DNA of 64,000 nt from NCBI GenBank assembly GCA_028577615.1, contig JAJSDU010000001.1, positions 124,001 through 188,000 of the forward strand. Direction: 5' to 3'. This DNA is from Nitrosomonas sp. (GTDB lineage: Bacteria; Pseudomonadota; Gammaproteobacteria; Burkholderiales; Nitrosomonadaceae). Position 1 is the first letter of the stretch, and every line of letters starts with the position of its first letter. Under the pieces are notes generated by a model. The model had not been told where the DNA came from, made no database searches, and worked only from the letters and a program-made list of their open reading frames with translations. This document shows, piece by piece, positions 9,557-19,857 of this stretch. The position numbers and the translations under genes are program-made.

Positions 9557-9941
9557 AAAAACCTCCAACAATTCAGAAAATAAATAAACCGGCTATTATA
9601 CCTTAACCTGAATATTGCACCAGTAGGCTGTCAAGTTATGTTAGCCCTAAGCAGTAATACTTCCGGCGACTATCTGCCATTTCATTACGACTTACGGTTG
9701 TTCACGGGGTGTCAGGGCGTATCAGCGAGTGAATCGTATCGGTGTTATTGAGAAGAGATCAAGCGTTTAAATCGGAATTCAAAGATTCGGCTAGAGATAT
9801 GGTTGAAGAATGTTTATGAACAAGTTTCACACCGATTAAAAAATATCTCGCAAAGTCATTTAATGTCTTTGGATATCGGAGGCATGCTTGTCGAGAAATA
9901 CTGACCGCAGGATATCTGATTCGTATCTTGATAGTGATAAA
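9557..9941. other. Intergenic region, no supported gene
   Basis: This 385-bp stretch lies between the PilZ protein gene (which ends here) and fmdB (which starts here), both minus strand. A minus-strand TATAAT at 9595-9600 could be the -10 of the fmdB-aspS promoter, but no good -35 lies at normal distance. A short plus-strand frame (about 9758-9904) encodes some 50 plausible residues but lacks a start codon and is probably a remnant or chance. No RNA gene was recognised. Confidence 0.5.
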
Positions 9942-10724
9942 TTATATGACTTTGCAGTGATGATCAATCAGTTCCTTGTAGATATAGCTGCGTATGGTTC
10001 CGATTTGATCAGATGTTAACTGGATAAACTCAATCCCGTACATTAAAACACCGATCTCGTTTTTGCTGATTTGAAATGACCGGATAAGCGCGCGTAGCGA
10101 TAAAGAAATGGTTGTGTCTTCTAATTCAACATCAAGCGCGATATCAATGGTATTTCCTTTTTCTCCCAAATCAGCGCGAATGGCGACCTCGGCGCCTGTG
10201 GCGCTGAGATTGGTGATATTTCCATCATACGATTGGCCATTGAGTGTGATTTTTGTTTCGATATTGCTTTTGATACGTATTGATTTTCGTATAGTTTGTC
10301 CAGATATACGCTTGGGAAATGATAGATGTATGTATTTGAATGGCAGTTTTGCAACGTGTTCAACAAACACATTGAAGCTGAAAATACATTGTCCATTGAA
10401 AAAGCGAACCAGAATCTGTTCGCCTTCGAGAAATGGATTGCCGACAATCCGGCTTGTTTCTGGCAGATAAATGATCAGGGTTTTTTCCGGAACATAGCCG
10501 ATTACATGTACAGTACAATAGTCGCTGTTGGGCGAACCGCAAAATGTTTTTGAATAAGTATGCGATTTTATTTGTAGTCTGTCGCCAACCTTCAGTTTGA
10601 TATCGTCAAATTCAAATGATGATGAGGAGTGATTATTATCTGCTGTGGATTGATCCAATTGCGCGTTATGTTTCATTTTACCGTCAGATTTTATAAAAAT
10701 ATGAAAATCATAAATATGTTCCAA
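9942..10724 (-). CDS. PilZ-domain protein, YcgR-like (probable c-di-GMP effector)
   Basis: This 260-residue protein has a two-domain layout like YcgR flagellar brake proteins. An N-terminal beta-rich domain covers roughly residues 40-140. A PilZ domain starts at about residue 145, with the c-di-GMP-binding arginine pair in RKSIR and the partner motif NLSATGAEV (N-x-S-x-x-G). In the family, c-di-GMP binding slows or redirects flagellar motors or regulates surface polysaccharides and pili. The start is uncertain: ATG codons at 10724 and 10676 both lack a clear ribosome binding site, and the first 40 residues are hydrophilic and not conserved. The gene stands alone, far from the flagellar cluster. 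Confidence 0.8.
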   Translation of the reverse strand: MEHIYDFHIFIKSDGKMKHNAQLDQSTADNNHSSSSFEFDDIKLKVGDRLQIKSHTYSKTFCGSPNSDYCTVHVIGYVPEKTLIIYLPETSRIVGNPFLEGEQILVRFFNGQCIFSFNVFVEHVAKLPFKYIHLSFPKRISGQTIRKSIRIKSNIETKITLNGQSYDGNITNLSATGAEVAIRADLGEKGNTIDIALDVELEDTTISLSLRALIRSFQISKNEIGVLMYGIEFIQLTSDQIGTIRSYIYKELIDHHCKVI

Positions 10725-11015
10725 TGTAATCGGCTGACGTGCGTTTTCTTTTAGTCCGATTCGGTCGCATCAATAGGATGATGGGTGATCGCCAATTTTT
10801 TTGAATATGCGTTAACGGCGCAATGATTTTAGTAAAACAGGGAGTGGCAGGGTGGTGAAATGCGCATTGAGTGCTTTCGCCGGATGCTTCCGAAACTTAC
10901 CCGTATTATTGTCAGCGTTGTTTTTATGAAGGGAAACGGCGCGTAAGCGTATCTCTGATCTTACACGCACTCAAGCGCATTTGTGGCGGAGCAGAGTCCG
11001 GTCTGCGTCTGCGAT

Positions 11016-11405
11016 TTACTGATTTTTTTTCTGAATAAATTCGATTTTGTATCCATCAGGATCTTCCACAAAAGCAATGACCGTTGTGCCATGTTTCATG
11101 GGGCCTGCTTCACGTGTTATTTTTCCGCCACGTTTTCTGACTTCTTCACAGGCAGCGTAGGCATCATTAACTTCAATGGCGATGTGCCCGAAGCCTTCAC
11201 CGAGATTATAGTGACTGGTATCCCAGTTGTGAGTGAGCTCCAATACCGTGCCATCGACTTCGTTCTGATAACCGACAAATGCCAGTGTAAAGCGCCCATC
11301 AGGGTAATCCTTCTGGCGCAAAAGCTTCATCCCCAATACCTGAGTATAAAACGCAAGTGATTTTTCGAGATGACCGACGCGCAGCATTGTGTGCAGAATG
11401 CGCAT
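11016..11405 (-). CDS. gloA: Lactoylglutathione lyase (glyoxalase I)
   Basis: A 129-residue metalloenzyme of the VOC superfamily converting the hemithioacetal of methylglyoxal and glutathione into S-lactoylglutathione. The start [17 protein letters not shown] is the classical GloA sequence with the first metal-binding His. LELTHNWD supplies Glu, GFGHIAIEV supplies the second His, and DPDGYKIEF the final Glu. Its ATG overlaps the rubredoxin stop by one base, indicating translational coupling. The glutathione genes gshA and gshB lie further along in this window. Confidence 0.96.
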   Translation of the reverse strand: MRILHTMLRVGHLEKSLAFYTQVLGMKLLRQKDYPDGRFTLAFVGYQNEVDGTVLELTHNWDTSHYNLGEGFGHIAIEVNDAYAACEEVRKRGGKITREAGPMKHGTTVIAFVEDPDGYKIEFIQKKNQ

Positions 11406-11593
11406 TATATTTTCACCATTTCAAAATCTTCTTTGCGTGCTCCGCATTCCGGGCAGGTCCAGTTGATGGGAACATCTTCCCAGCGCGTGCCCGGGGGAAT
11501 GCCTTCCTCGGGCGATCCTTTTTCTTCATCGTAAACGTAGCCGCAGATTAAACACATATACCGATTATAGTTCTGATTTTCTTCAGTAGACAT
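11405..11593 (-). CDS. rubA: Rubredoxin
   Basis: A 62-residue rubredoxin, a one-iron electron carrier. Two Cys-x-x-Cys pairs bind the iron: [13 protein letters not shown] near residue 14, and [12 protein letters not shown] near residue 47. [16 protein letters not shown] is the family core. A short N-terminal tail ([12 protein letters not shown]) precedes the domain. It is the first gene of the rubA-gloA pair and is divergent from thiD, with only 52 bp between. Confidence 0.96.
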   Translation of the reverse strand: MSTEENQNYNRYMCLICGYVYDEEKGSPEEGIPPGTRWEDVPINWTCPECGARKEDFEMVKI

Positions 11594-11645
11594 AATAGCT
11601 CGTCATTTCCATTTGAGTTAAAATGCTATTTTACGGTATTAATGC

Positions 11646-12488
11646 ATGTTACAGCCACCCCCAAATGTACTTTCGTTTGCAGCCAATGATCCCAGCGGTG
11701 GAGCGGGTATTCAGGCTGATCTGCTCACTATCGCCAGCATGGGCTGTCACCCCTTGCCTGTCATTACCGCAATTACAGTTCAGGATACGACGGGTGTTGA
11801 GGAGGTGCTGCCGTTGGAGGCGGAATGGATTGAGAACCAGGCCAGGGCAATATTGGAAGACATGCCTGTGCATGCATTCAAGCTTGGTTTGCTGGGTAGC
11901 GTTGAAATCATCGCAGCGATCGCCGAGATTATATCGGATTATCCGGAGATACCGTTGATCATGGATCCTGTACTCACGTCAGGGCGAGGTGATGAACTGG
12001 CCAGTGAGGATATGATTGATGCGATGTGTGAACTGTTGCTGCCGCAAGTAACATTATTAACGCCTAACAGTCTGGAAGCGCGACGTCTTGCTGCATTTGA
12101 TGATGAGAGCAATGGCTCGGATGTTTTGCCGTTGGATGAATGTGCGCACAGGCTGCTGGATATGGGGTGTGAGTATGTGCTGATTACGGGTACGCATGAA
12201 AACACAGCGGATGTTGCGAATACATTATTCAGTGCCGATGGCAGAATACGTAGCGACGAATGGAAACGCTTGCCAGGCAGTTATCATGGCTCAGGGTGCA
12301 CGCTGGCTTCTGCGATTGCGGCGTCCATGGCGAATGGTTTGGCCGTGAATGAAAGTGTTTATGCAGGCCAGAAATACACCTGGCAGACGTTGAATGCAAG
12401 CTTCCGTCCCGGTATGGGGCAGCACATTCCTAATCGACTCTTCTGGGCTGATTTTGCCAACAGCATCGCCAGCAAGAAAGCGTTATGA
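11646..12488 (+). CDS. thiD: Hydroxymethylpyrimidine/phosphomethylpyrimidine kinase
   Basis: A ribokinase-fold enzyme that phosphorylates HMP and HMP-phosphate for thiamine synthesis. The 280-residue protein begins with LSFAANDPSGGAGIQADL, the diagnostic substrate segment. It continues with the PVLTSGRGDEL and LLTPNSLEA motifs and ends with the anion-hole motif SYHGSGCTLASAIAAS. It overlaps thiE by 4 bp (ATGA), indicating coupling. No TPP riboswitch can fit in the 52 bp upstream. Confidence 0.95.
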   Translation: MLQPPPNVLSFAANDPSGGAGIQADLLTIASMGCHPLPVITAITVQDTTGVEEVLPLEAEWIENQARAILEDMPVHAFKLGLLGSVEIIAAIAEIISDYPEIPLIMDPVLTSGRGDELASEDMIDAMCELLLPQVTLLTPNSLEARRLAAFDDESNGSDVLPLDECAHRLLDMGCEYVLITGTHENTADVANTLFSADGRIRSDEWKRLPGSYHGSGCTLASAIAASMANGLAVNESVYAGQKYTWQTLNASFRPGMGQHIPNRLFWADFANSIASKKAL

Positions 12489-13132
12489 ACCGTAATAGCC
12501 GAACCTGTCGAGACTATCCTATCAACGGTTTGTACGGGATTACGCCGGACATGACGGATACAGCAGTCTTGATGACCCGTACGGAACAGGCACTCGCTGG
12601 CGGTACGCGATTGATACAATATCGCAATAAAACAGCAGATGCCATTTTGCGCCGCTGTCAAGCGGATTTGCTGGCGCAGCTATGTCGGAGATATGGCGTG
12701 CCGCTGATCGTCAACGATGATCTGGATTTGGCATTGGAGATTGGCGCCGATGGCGTTCATGTAGGTAAACATGATATAGGTGTTGCGGCGGCCAGAAAGC
12801 AGCTTGGCGCGGGGAAAATCGTGGGCGCGTCCTGTTACAATAAGCCGGAGCTGGCACATACGGCCCGGATACAGGGCGCTGATTATGTTGCATTCGGTGC
12901 ATTCTATCCAACATTGACAAAACAGAACACTGCTGTTGCCACAATCGGCATGTTGAAAGAGGTGAAGAGTAGTCTGGTCGTGCCTGTGGTGTGTATAGGC
13001 GGCATCAATACAGTGAATGCGTTACCTTTGATTGAAGCCGGTGCGTGTGCGATTGCGGTAAGCCAGGCATTATATCAGGCCAGGCATGTCCGCGAGACGG
13101 CGGAAAAGTTTTCCCGGTTTTTTCCAGTTTGA
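12485..13132 (+). CDS. thiE: Thiamine-phosphate synthase
   Basis: A TIM-barrel enzyme joining HMP-PP and thiazole phosphate. At 215 residues it is normal size. The segment LIQYRNKTAD is the ThiE variant of QLREK. VNDDLDLALEIGADGVHVG is the signature, and DYVAFGAFYPTLTK and VCIGGINTVNALPLIEAGA follow in the expected order. It is coupled to thiD and followed by hemL after 49 bp. Confidence 0.94.
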   Translation: MNRNSRTCRDYPINGLYGITPDMTDTAVLMTRTEQALAGGTRLIQYRNKTADAILRRCQADLLAQLCRRYGVPLIVNDDLDLALEIGADGVHVGKHDIGVAAARKQLGAGKIVGASCYNKPELAHTARIQGADYVAFGAFYPTLTKQNTAVATIGMLKEVKSSLVVPVVCIGGINTVNALPLIEAGACAIAVSQALYQARHVRETAEKFSRFFPV

Positions 13133-13181
13133 GATAAAGACCCCATTTTGAATTGATTGATTAATATTTGAGAGTGATTTG

Positions 13182-14462
13182 ATGACTTCACGTAACCAAC
13201 AGCTTTTTGAGCAATCCCAGAAATATATTCCCGGTGGAGTGAATTCACCCGTGCGCGCTTTTAAATCAGTCGGCGGTACGCCCATTTTCTTTCAGCGTGG
13301 GCAAGGCGCGCATTTCTGGGATGTTGATGGCAAGACCTATATTGATTATGTAGGCTCATGGGGACCGCTGATATTGGGCCATGCGCATCCTCAAGTAGTA
13401 AAGGCGGTACAGAAAACAGTGGAATGCGGATTGACGTTTGGCGCACCGACCCAAGCCGAGCTGGAGATTGCCGAATTGATCTGTAATCTGGTTCCATCAA
13501 TCGAGCAGGTGCGGCTGGTGAGTTCCGGCACTGAAGCGGGGATGAGCGCCATACGTCTTGCCCGCGGTTACACCGGGCGCAACAAGATCATTAAATTTGA
13601 AGGCTGTTATCACGGTCATGATGATTGCTTGCTGGTCAAGGCCGGTTCGGGTGCGTTGACATTCGGCAATCCAAGTTCCGCGGGTGTACCGCAGGAAACC
13701 GCGGGGCATACCATTGTGCTTGATTATAATGATTTGCCCGGATTGGAAGAGAGTTTTAAAAAATTTGGCGAAGAGATTGCCGCCGTCATTGTGGAACCGG
13801 TGGCGGGAAATATGAATCTGATTGCACCAAAAGCGGATTTCCTATCGTCATTACGTGCGCTATGTACACAGCATGGCAGTGTATTGATTTTTGACGAAGT
13901 GATGACAGGATTCCGCGTTGGCCTGGAATGCGCGCAAGGGCTTTATCAGATTAAACCTGATCTTACAACGCTCGGTAAAGTGATTGGCGGTGGCATGCCG
14001 ATGGCTGCATTTGGTGGCAGACGTGAGATCATGCAGTGTCTTGCGCCTGTTGGGGCAGTCTATCAGGCCGGAACCCTGTCAGGTAATCCCGTTGCCGTTT
14101 CCGCTGGACTGACGACACTGAAACTGATACAGGAGAAGGGGTTTTATGACAATCTCGCAGCCAGAACCCGTCAGTTGACCGAAGGCTTGGCTGCCAGCGC
14201 TCGTAAACACGGTATTGATTTTTGTGCGCAGTCGATAGGTGGTATGTTTGGTCTTTATTTTAGCAAGGACATTCCGAGCAGCTTCGCCGAAGTCATGTCA
14301 TGCGATAAAAACGCTTTTAATCGATTCTTCCATGCAATGCTTGACAGAGGCGTCTACTTTGCACCGTCGGCATTTGAAGCCGGATTTGTATCCGCCATGC
14401 ATGGCGACAGCGAAATCAACGAAACTTTGTCAGCGGCGGACAGCATTTTTGCTGACTGGTAG
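13182..14462 (+). CDS. hemL: Glutamate-1-semialdehyde 2,1-aminomutase
   Basis: A PLP enzyme that makes 5-aminolevulinate from glutamate-1-semialdehyde in the C5 pathway to heme. The ATG at 13182 ([19 protein letters not shown]) is chosen over the adjacent in-frame TTG; a GAGAG ribosome-binding stretch lies about 9 bp upstream. The protein has 426 residues. It shows [12 protein letters not shown], the YHGHDD loop, [11 protein letters not shown], and the cofactor lysine in [10 protein letters not shown] (Lys266). Heme supply is significant in an organism rich in c-type cytochromes. It probably belongs to the thiD-thiE transcript. Confidence 0.97.
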   Translation: MTSRNQQLFEQSQKYIPGGVNSPVRAFKSVGGTPIFFQRGQGAHFWDVDGKTYIDYVGSWGPLILGHAHPQVVKAVQKTVECGLTFGAPTQAELEIAELICNLVPSIEQVRLVSSGTEAGMSAIRLARGYTGRNKIIKFEGCYHGHDDCLLVKAGSGALTFGNPSSAGVPQETAGHTIVLDYNDLPGLEESFKKFGEEIAAVIVEPVAGNMNLIAPKADFLSSLRALCTQHGSVLIFDEVMTGFRVGLECAQGLYQIKPDLTTLGKVIGGGMPMAAFGGRREIMQCLAPVGAVYQAGTLSGNPVAVSAGLTTLKLIQEKGFYDNLAARTRQLTEGLAASARKHGIDFCAQSIGGMFGLYFSKDIPSSFAEVMSCDKNAFNRFFHAMLDRGVYFAPSAFEAGFVSAMHGDSEINETLSAADSIFADW

Positions 14463-14478
14463 GTAGATGTGAAGTGCT

Positions 14479-14528
14479 GCGGTAAAAGAATATGAATAAA
14501 ATGATTTACTGAACATCTCTTTTACCGC
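14479..14528. terminator. Candidate bidirectional stem-loop between hemL and cytochrome c4
   Basis: A perfect 11-bp inverted repeat (GCGGTAAAAGA at 14479-14489, complement at 14518-14528) lies between the two convergent genes. The 28-nt loop is long and there is no strong T-run on either side, so Rho-independent function is uncertain. Confidence 0.45.
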
Positions 14529-14536
14529 GTTTCTGC

Positions 14537-15169
14537 TTAGTGCATACCTTGTATATAAGCTGATACAGCGCGCTTTTCGGCACCACTCATGCGCGTCAGA
14601 ACCTGTTGCATGACTTTGTTGTCATTGGTGCGTTCCCCTTTGTTGAACAGATCAAGCTGTGTCATCGTGTAATCGGCGTGCTGTCCAGCCAGCGCAGGGT
14701 AGCGCGGCGGGATGCCGGTGCCGGTCGGGCCATGGCAGCTTGCACAGGCGGGGACACCATTTTCAATATTACCGCCATGGTAAAGTATTTTGCCCAGTGC
14801 GACGAGGTCGCTATCATCGGGTACTTTTCCTGGCGCTCTTTTTTGTGACGCATAAAAAGCCGCCAGATTTTCCATATCCTCTTTTGAGAGTTCTGCAACC
14901 ATAGGCGTCATGGCCGCATTGTTGCGCACGGCCACGCCGTTTTCGTCAGCTTTGAATTCCATCAATTGCTTTAACAGATATTCAGGCTGCTGTCCGGCTA
15001 AACTCGGGAAGTTCGGAATGATGCTATTTCCATCCGCTCCGTGACATCCTGCGCAGACTCCTGCTGCAATTTCCTGACCTTTTGCCGCATCGCCTGTCGC
15101 TAAAACCGAAGTTGATAGCCCCATGGCAAAAACTGTTACCATTGCTAGACTTGTTTTGATCATTTTCAT
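14537..15169 (-). CDS. Cytochrome c4 (diheme)
   Basis: A 210-residue exported diheme cytochrome. A signal peptide (residues about 1-24, ending SVLA) is followed by two related class I domains with heme motifs CAGCH (residues about 39-43) and CASCH (about 142-146). Axial methionines are expected in the AAMTPM and NKVMQQVLTRM segments. Cytochrome c4 carries electrons in the periplasm, for example to cbb3 or aa3 oxidases. The paired PSLAGQQPEYL / PALAGQHADYT repeats show the internal duplication typical of c4. Confidence 0.94.
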   Translation of the reverse strand: MKMIKTSLAMVTVFAMGLSTSVLATGDAAKGQEIAAGVCAGCHGADGNSIIPNFPSLAGQQPEYLLKQLMEFKADENGVAVRNNAAMTPMVAELSKEDMENLAAFYASQKRAPGKVPDDSDLVALGKILYHGGNIENGVPACASCHGPTGTGIPPRYPALAGQHADYTMTQLDLFNKGERTNDNKVMQQVLTRMSGAEKRAVSAYIQGMH

Positions 15170-15315
15170 AATATTTTGTATTCCGTATTTTTAAGCCATC
15201 AAGATTCTGATACTTTTTACTTTCAAGGTACTTGAATTTAACGCAGCATTTTATCAAGGTGCAAGATTGTTCACAACAAGATTTGTGAAAATGCACATAT
15301 AAATTTAATAACTTA

Positions 15316-15906
15316 ATGAAGAAAATATTTTCTTTGTTCCTGGTTGCCAATATTCTGTTTGCGGGTGTGATGAATTTTCAATCGCATCAGCAAAAACCTG
15401 CTTTACTTATGGTGGATCCTGAAAAAATTATCCTGCTGAGGTCCTCAATGGACTGCATTATATGGGGAGATTTTACAGAAGCAGACTTGCCGCGTGCTGA
15501 TGCTGCGTTAGTTCAGTTGAAATTGCCACGATCGCATAAACAGGTGTTTTCAAAAACAATCACCAGGTATCGGGTATATACTGCCCCTTTCGGAAACCGG
15601 CAGGCTGCTGAAAGGGAAATCAACAAACTAAGAAATTTAGGCTTCATCAGCCATCGCGTATCAGAAACCGGAGAGCGGTTAAACGCGATTTTTTTTGGTG
15701 AATTCGAGAATCGGGCAATTGCTGAAAGGTTATTGAGGCAACTGAAGGAAAAAAGCGAAGTCAGCGCCATGATTCATCAGCATAAAATTGAGTTGAGAAA
15801 GTATTTGATTTTTGATACTGAACCACAGATAGCTGAAGCGCTGAGTCATCTAACCGATCAATTTCCCGACAGCAATATGGAACAGTTGACCTGTGAGCGC
15901 TTATAA
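15316..15906 (+). CDS. SPOR-like domain exported or membrane-anchored protein
   Basis: A 196-residue protein with an N-terminal hydrophobic segment (residues about 3-20) that could be a signal peptide or anchor. The core (about residues 85-160) resembles SPOR domains: YRVYTAPFGNRQAAEREINKL, then a second half FFGEFENRAIAERLL, with the alternating aromatic and glycine positions of that fold. SPOR domains bind denuded septal peptidoglycan. The N-terminal half and tail are not recognisable. It is divergent from cytochrome c4. The family call rests on pattern alone. Confidence 0.6.
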   Translation: MKKIFSLFLVANILFAGVMNFQSHQQKPALLMVDPEKIILLRSSMDCIIWGDFTEADLPRADAALVQLKLPRSHKQVFSKTITRYRVYTAPFGNRQAAEREINKLRNLGFISHRVSETGERLNAIFFGEFENRAIAERLLRQLKEKSEVSAMIHQHKIELRKYLIFDTEPQIAEALSHLTDQFPDSNMEQLTCERL

Positions 15907-16019
15907 TAAAAATATATGCACTGGATATACTCATTGATCATTGCATGTCAGAAAAACGAATTCTGATCTGTGATAGTAACAAATACACCCACAAGATGGA
16001 TAAGAACGCCTAAATATAT

Positions 16020-16826
16020 ATGAAGAAGGTAACCATTAAATCCGCGCAGGAAATTGAGAAAATGCGTGTGGCCGGCAGGCTTGCATCCGAAGTGCTCGAC
16101 TACATCACATCCTTCGTAAAACCGGGAATAACAACGGAAGAACTGGACACCCTGTGCCATAATTACATGGTTGATGTCCAGAAGACCATTCCTGCACCGC
16201 TGAATTATGCGCCGTCAGGCCATAAACCCTATCCAAAATCGATTTGTACCTCGGTCAATAATCAGATCTGTCATGGCATACCGAGTGCGAAGCAACTGAA
16301 AAACGGCGATATCTTAAATATCGACATTACAGTCATCAGCGATGGCTATCATGGCGATACCAGTCGCATGTTTTATGTCGGTGAGCCCTCAATTCAAGCC
16401 CGGCGTTTATGCGAAATAACATACGAAGCCATGTGGCGAGGTATTGAGGTCGTCAAGCCTGGAAATCATCTTGGCGATATCGGACATGTTATACAGAAAC
16501 TCGCTGAAAGTGTCGGCTACAGCGTGGTCAGAGAGTTTTGCGGTCACGGTATTGGAGAAAAATTTCATGAAGATCCCCAGGTTCTGCACTACGGCAAGCC
16601 AGGTACCGGACTGGAGCTTAAGCCGGGCATGACATTTACGATTGAACCCATGATCAATGCAGGTAAAGCAGCTATACGCCATCTTCCCGATGGTTGGACA
16701 GTGACGACGAAAGACAACAGCCTGTCTGCACAGTGGGAGCATACCGTACTGGTCACTGACGACAGCTATGAAGTACTGACGGTCTCCAGTGGTGCTCCAC
16801 CTAAGCCGGTAGTATATCGTTTCTAA
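16020..16826 (+). CDS. map: Methionine aminopeptidase type I
   Basis: Removes the initiator methionine from new proteins. The 268-residue protein has the pita-bread fold signatures: [17 protein letters not shown] at the start, [20 protein letters not shown], metal ligands in NIDITV and [27 protein letters not shown], and the last Glu in [11 protein letters not shown]. The ATG follows a weak ribosome binding site. rpsB, often adjacent to map in related bacteria, is not here; rph follows after 17 bp. Confidence 0.95.
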   Translation: MKKVTIKSAQEIEKMRVAGRLASEVLDYITSFVKPGITTEELDTLCHNYMVDVQKTIPAPLNYAPSGHKPYPKSICTSVNNQICHGIPSAKQLKNGDILNIDITVISDGYHGDTSRMFYVGEPSIQARRLCEITYEAMWRGIEVVKPGNHLGDIGHVIQKLAESVGYSVVREFCGHGIGEKFHEDPQVLHYGKPGTGLELKPGMTFTIEPMINAGKAAIRHLPDGWTVTTKDNSLSAQWEHTVLVTDDSYEVLTVSSGAPPKPVVYRF

Positions 16827-16843
16827 ATTCAATCAATACAATT

Positions 16844-17566
16844 ATGATACGCAGTCACAGTCGCAGTCCTTCTCAAATCAGACCAGTTCATATTGTGAGA
16901 CACTACACCAAATATGCTGACGGTTCGGTGCTCATTGCATACGGTGATACTCAAGTTATTTGCACGGCAAATATCAGTGAAAATGTGCCTTCATTTCTCA
17001 GGGGAAAAAATCAGGGATGGCTTACCGCGGAGTACGGTATGCTGCCCGGTTCGACCAATGAGCGCATGCAGCGTGAAGCCGTGCGCGGGAAACAGTCTGG
17101 TCGGACTATGGAGATTCAGCGTCTGATCGGCCGTTCATTACGCGCAATTGTTGATTTATCCAGACTCGGTGAACGAACGATACAGATTGATTGCGATGTC
17201 ATTCAGGCTGACGGTGGTACACGAACAGCAAGCATTACCGGTGCATTTGTCGCCCTGCATGATGCCGTGGGCAAGTTGCTCGGTCAGCAGGCTATCGAAA
17301 CGACACCGATATTCAATCATGTTGCCGCTGTGTCGGTGGGTGTTTGTCGGGGGGTTCCCGTACTTGATCTTGATTATCTCGAAGATTCTTCCTGTGACAC
17401 TGACATGAATGTGATTATGACAGGAGCCAACCACCTCGTAGAGATACAGGGTACGGCAGAAGGCCATGCATTCAGCCGCCAGGAGTTAGATCAGATGCTG
17501 AATCTGGCTGAAAAAGGCATACAGGAATTAATCACAATCCAGAAAACAACACTGGGAATTGCCTGA
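16844..17566 (+). CDS. rph: Ribonuclease PH
   Basis: A phosphorolytic 3'-5' exoribonuclease that trims tRNA 3' ends. The 240 residues match the family length. Signatures: [13 protein letters not shown] at the start, [40 protein letters not shown], and the phosphate/metal segment [20 protein letters not shown]. It is followed directly by rdgB, the usual rph-rdgB arrangement, although hemW, often the third gene, is absent. Confidence 0.96.
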   Translation: MIRSHSRSPSQIRPVHIVRHYTKYADGSVLIAYGDTQVICTANISENVPSFLRGKNQGWLTAEYGMLPGSTNERMQREAVRGKQSGRTMEIQRLIGRSLRAIVDLSRLGERTIQIDCDVIQADGGTRTASITGAFVALHDAVGKLLGQQAIETTPIFNHVAAVSVGVCRGVPVLDLDYLEDSSCDTDMNVIMTGANHLVEIQGTAEGHAFSRQELDQMLNLAEKGIQELITIQKTTLGIA

Positions 17567-17570
17567 CAGC

Positions 17571-18164
17571 ATGCTGAATCTGAAGAAGCTGGTGATTGCC
17601 AGTGGAAATAAAGGTAAATTGCGGGAAATCGGGATGCTGCTTGCACCATTAGAAATTGAGGTCGTGCCGCAATCCGCATTCAATGTAACCGAGATTGATG
17701 AGCCGCATCCGACGTTTGTTGAAAATGCATTGGCCAAGGCGCGCCATGCTAGCCGTCAAACTGGCCTGCCTGCGCTGGCCGATGATTCAGGTATTTGCGT
17801 CAATGCCTTGAAAGGCGCACCAGGGGTTTTTTCAGCACGCTACGCAGGCGAGCCGAAATCCGATCAGCGCAATAATATGAAATTGGTGGAAACGCTGGAA
17901 ACATCAGCGGATCGCAGTGCATATTATTATTGCGTTATTGTTCTATTGCGTCATGCTGAAGATCCGCAACCCGTTATTGCAGACGGTTCATGGCATGGCG
18001 AGATTATTTCCGAGCCGCGTGGTGACGGCGGATTTGGTTATGATCCCCATTTTCTGTTGCCCGAATTCGACAGAACGGCTGCGGAGCTTGATATGAATAC
18101 AAAAAATACGATCAGTCATCGTGGTAAGGCCCTGGCAAAATTGATTGAAATCCTGCGTTCCTGA
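17571..18164 (+). CDS. rdgB: XTP/dITP diphosphatase (non-canonical purine NTP pyrophosphatase)
   Basis: A 197-residue Ham1/RdgB enzyme that clears dITP and XTP from the nucleotide pool. The start is the ATG at 17571 (MLNLKKLVIASGNKGK) rather than an upstream TTG inside rph. Motifs: IASGNKGKLREI, ENALAKARHASRQTGLPALADDSGI and GFGYDPHFLLPE, followed by the SHRGKAL tail. It begins 5 bp after the rph stop. Confidence 0.95.
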   Translation: MLNLKKLVIASGNKGKLREIGMLLAPLEIEVVPQSAFNVTEIDEPHPTFVENALAKARHASRQTGLPALADDSGICVNALKGAPGVFSARYAGEPKSDQRNNMKLVETLETSADRSAYYYCVIVLLRHAEDPQPVIADGSWHGEIISEPRGDGGFGYDPHFLLPEFDRTAAELDMNTKNTISHRGKALAKLIEILRS

Positions 18165-18366
18165 AATAGCATTCTGGCCATCTTTATTTCTTACAAGCAG
18201 CACATTGCATTATGCGTTGTTATGGAAGAAGGCCATATATTAATGAACAGCAATTCGTGATCTACAAGCGTTTCCAAGGCTTTTCGATGTCATTGATAAT
18301 TGATCCGAGACGAGAACATTGGAATGATTCAATCCGTAAATCGCAGCATACCCTTCCGGATTTCAG

Positions 18367-19845
18367 ATGGTTGAATATATCTTATTGAGCATTTACGGAC
18401 TGTGCATCACAGCGCTGTTTATTTATGGCGTCAATTGTTACTACATGGTGTGGCGTTTCTGGAAAACTCATCGACGGGAGGCAGCGCGGTTGCGTCAGCA
18501 AATTGAGGTGGTACAAACTATTTCTCCGGATAATGCGCAATTACCGTATGTAACGACGCAGATTCCACTCTATAACGAAGCGAATGTTGCCGAGCGCGTC
18601 ATTCGCGCCGTTGCTGATATCGATTATCCGTTAGCACAGCATGAAATCCAGATTCTGGATGATTCCACCGACGAGACTCGTGCAATTGTTGATGCTGTTG
18701 CCGCAGCACTGCGGCTGTCAGGCAAGGATGTTCAGGTTTTTCGCCGCGACAGTCGCCAGGGGTTTAAGGCTGGTGCGTTGGCTGCGGGGCTGGCGGTTTG
18801 CAAAGGGGAATTTGTCGCGATATTTGACAGTGATTTTGTTCCCAATAAAAATTTTCTGCAGCAAATGATCCCGGTGCTGCTTGCGGATAAGAAACTGGCT
18901 TTTGTGCAGGCACGCTGGGGACATTTGAATAGCGGACATTCGATTCTGACGCAGGTGGAAAGCATCGGTATCGACGGTCATTTTATGATCGAGCAAAGTG
19001 CGCGGGCTTATAGCGGCTTTTTTATGAATTTCAATGGCACGGCAGGTGTCTGGCGGAAATCGGCAATTGAAGATGCCGGCGGCTGGCAGGCTGATACATT
19101 GACTGAAGATATGGATTTGTCGTATCGCTGCCAGCTGACAGGGTGGCACGCGACTTTTCTATCCGATGTTGTGGTGCCTGCAGAATTACCGCAAACCTAT
19201 ACCGCATTCAAAAGTCAGCAGTTTCGCTGGGCGAAAGGATCGATTCAGACAGCGTTGAAGCTGTTTCCGCGCGTGCTGAAGTCAGACGTGAATACGATGG
19301 CGAAGATACAGGCTTTTTTGCATTTAACGCATTACAGCATTCATCCCATTATGGTCGTGTTATCGCTACTGACGCTGCCGGTTTTGCTGATGCTGTCGAT
19401 CAGCCTGCCATGGCAAATCATGGCGGTATTGATGGTTTGTATTATCGTAGCCATTTGCGGACCGAGTTCACTCTATATGACAAGTCAGATAGTGGCCCAT
19501 AATGGTCTCAAAAAACTGTTTTATCTGCCGGTGCTGATGTGTGTCGGTGTTGGTATAGCGCTTTCCAATACGCGCGCGGTCATCGAAGCACTGCTGAAAA
19601 TAAAAAGCGGTTTTGTCCGAACGCCTAAACACGGCGATGCAAAGAACGGGCGTTACCATGCTTATCAGGTAGGAGCATCCGTTCTTCCGGTTTTTGAGAT
19701 TCTTCTGGGGGTCTATTGCATGATCAGCCTGCTGTACTATCTGCAGGCAAAGTACTATATGATCGGGCCTTTTTTACTGATATATGCATGTGGTTTTTTA
19801 CTGGTCGGCATTCGTTCTTTCATTGAAGGATCAACGCAGGGCTGA
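18367..19845 (+). CDS. Processive family 2 glycosyltransferase (CslA/cellulose-synthase-like membrane protein)
   Basis: A 492-residue membrane glycosyltransferase. An N-terminal membrane span (about residues 3-28) precedes a GT-A domain with all four processive-GT motifs: the nucleotide aspartates in LDDSTDET (98-99), DSD (154-156), TED (246-248) and QQFRW (284-288). The DSRQGFKAGAL segment is typical of CslA-like beta-glucan/mannan synthases. Several membrane spans follow from about residue 310. It probably builds a beta-linked exopolysaccharide or glycan and passes it across the inner membrane; sugar and product cannot be told. No BcsB or BcsC partner is present. The next gene, 12 bp away, encodes a second glycosyltransferase, suggesting a joint pathway. 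Confidence 0.87.
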   Translation: MVEYILLSIYGLCITALFIYGVNCYYMVWRFWKTHRREAARLRQQIEVVQTISPDNAQLPYVTTQIPLYNEANVAERVIRAVADIDYPLAQHEIQILDDSTDETRAIVDAVAAALRLSGKDVQVFRRDSRQGFKAGALAAGLAVCKGEFVAIFDSDFVPNKNFLQQMIPVLLADKKLAFVQARWGHLNSGHSILTQVESIGIDGHFMIEQSARAYSGFFMNFNGTAGVWRKSAIEDAGGWQADTLTEDMDLSYRCQLTGWHATFLSDVVVPAELPQTYTAFKSQQFRWAKGSIQTALKLFPRVLKSDVNTMAKIQAFLHLTHYSIHPIMVVLSLLTLPVLLMLSISLPWQIMAVLMVCIIVAICGPSSLYMTSQIVAHNGLKKLFYLPVLMCVGVGIALSNTRAVIEALLKIKSGFVRTPKHGDAKNGRYHAYQVGASVLPVFEILLGVYCMISLLYYLQAKYYMIGPFLLIYACGFLLVGIRSFIEGSTQG

Positions 19846-19857
19846 CAGTGTTTCCCG

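Noticed and set aside
9758-9904. A possible 48-residue fragment in the fmdB-PilZ gap
   Set aside because: It lacks a start codon after an in-frame stop and no parent gene was recognised.
11594-11645. TPP riboswitch before thiD
   Set aside because: Only 52 bp separate the divergent genes, too little for the aptamer, and no THI-box core is visible.
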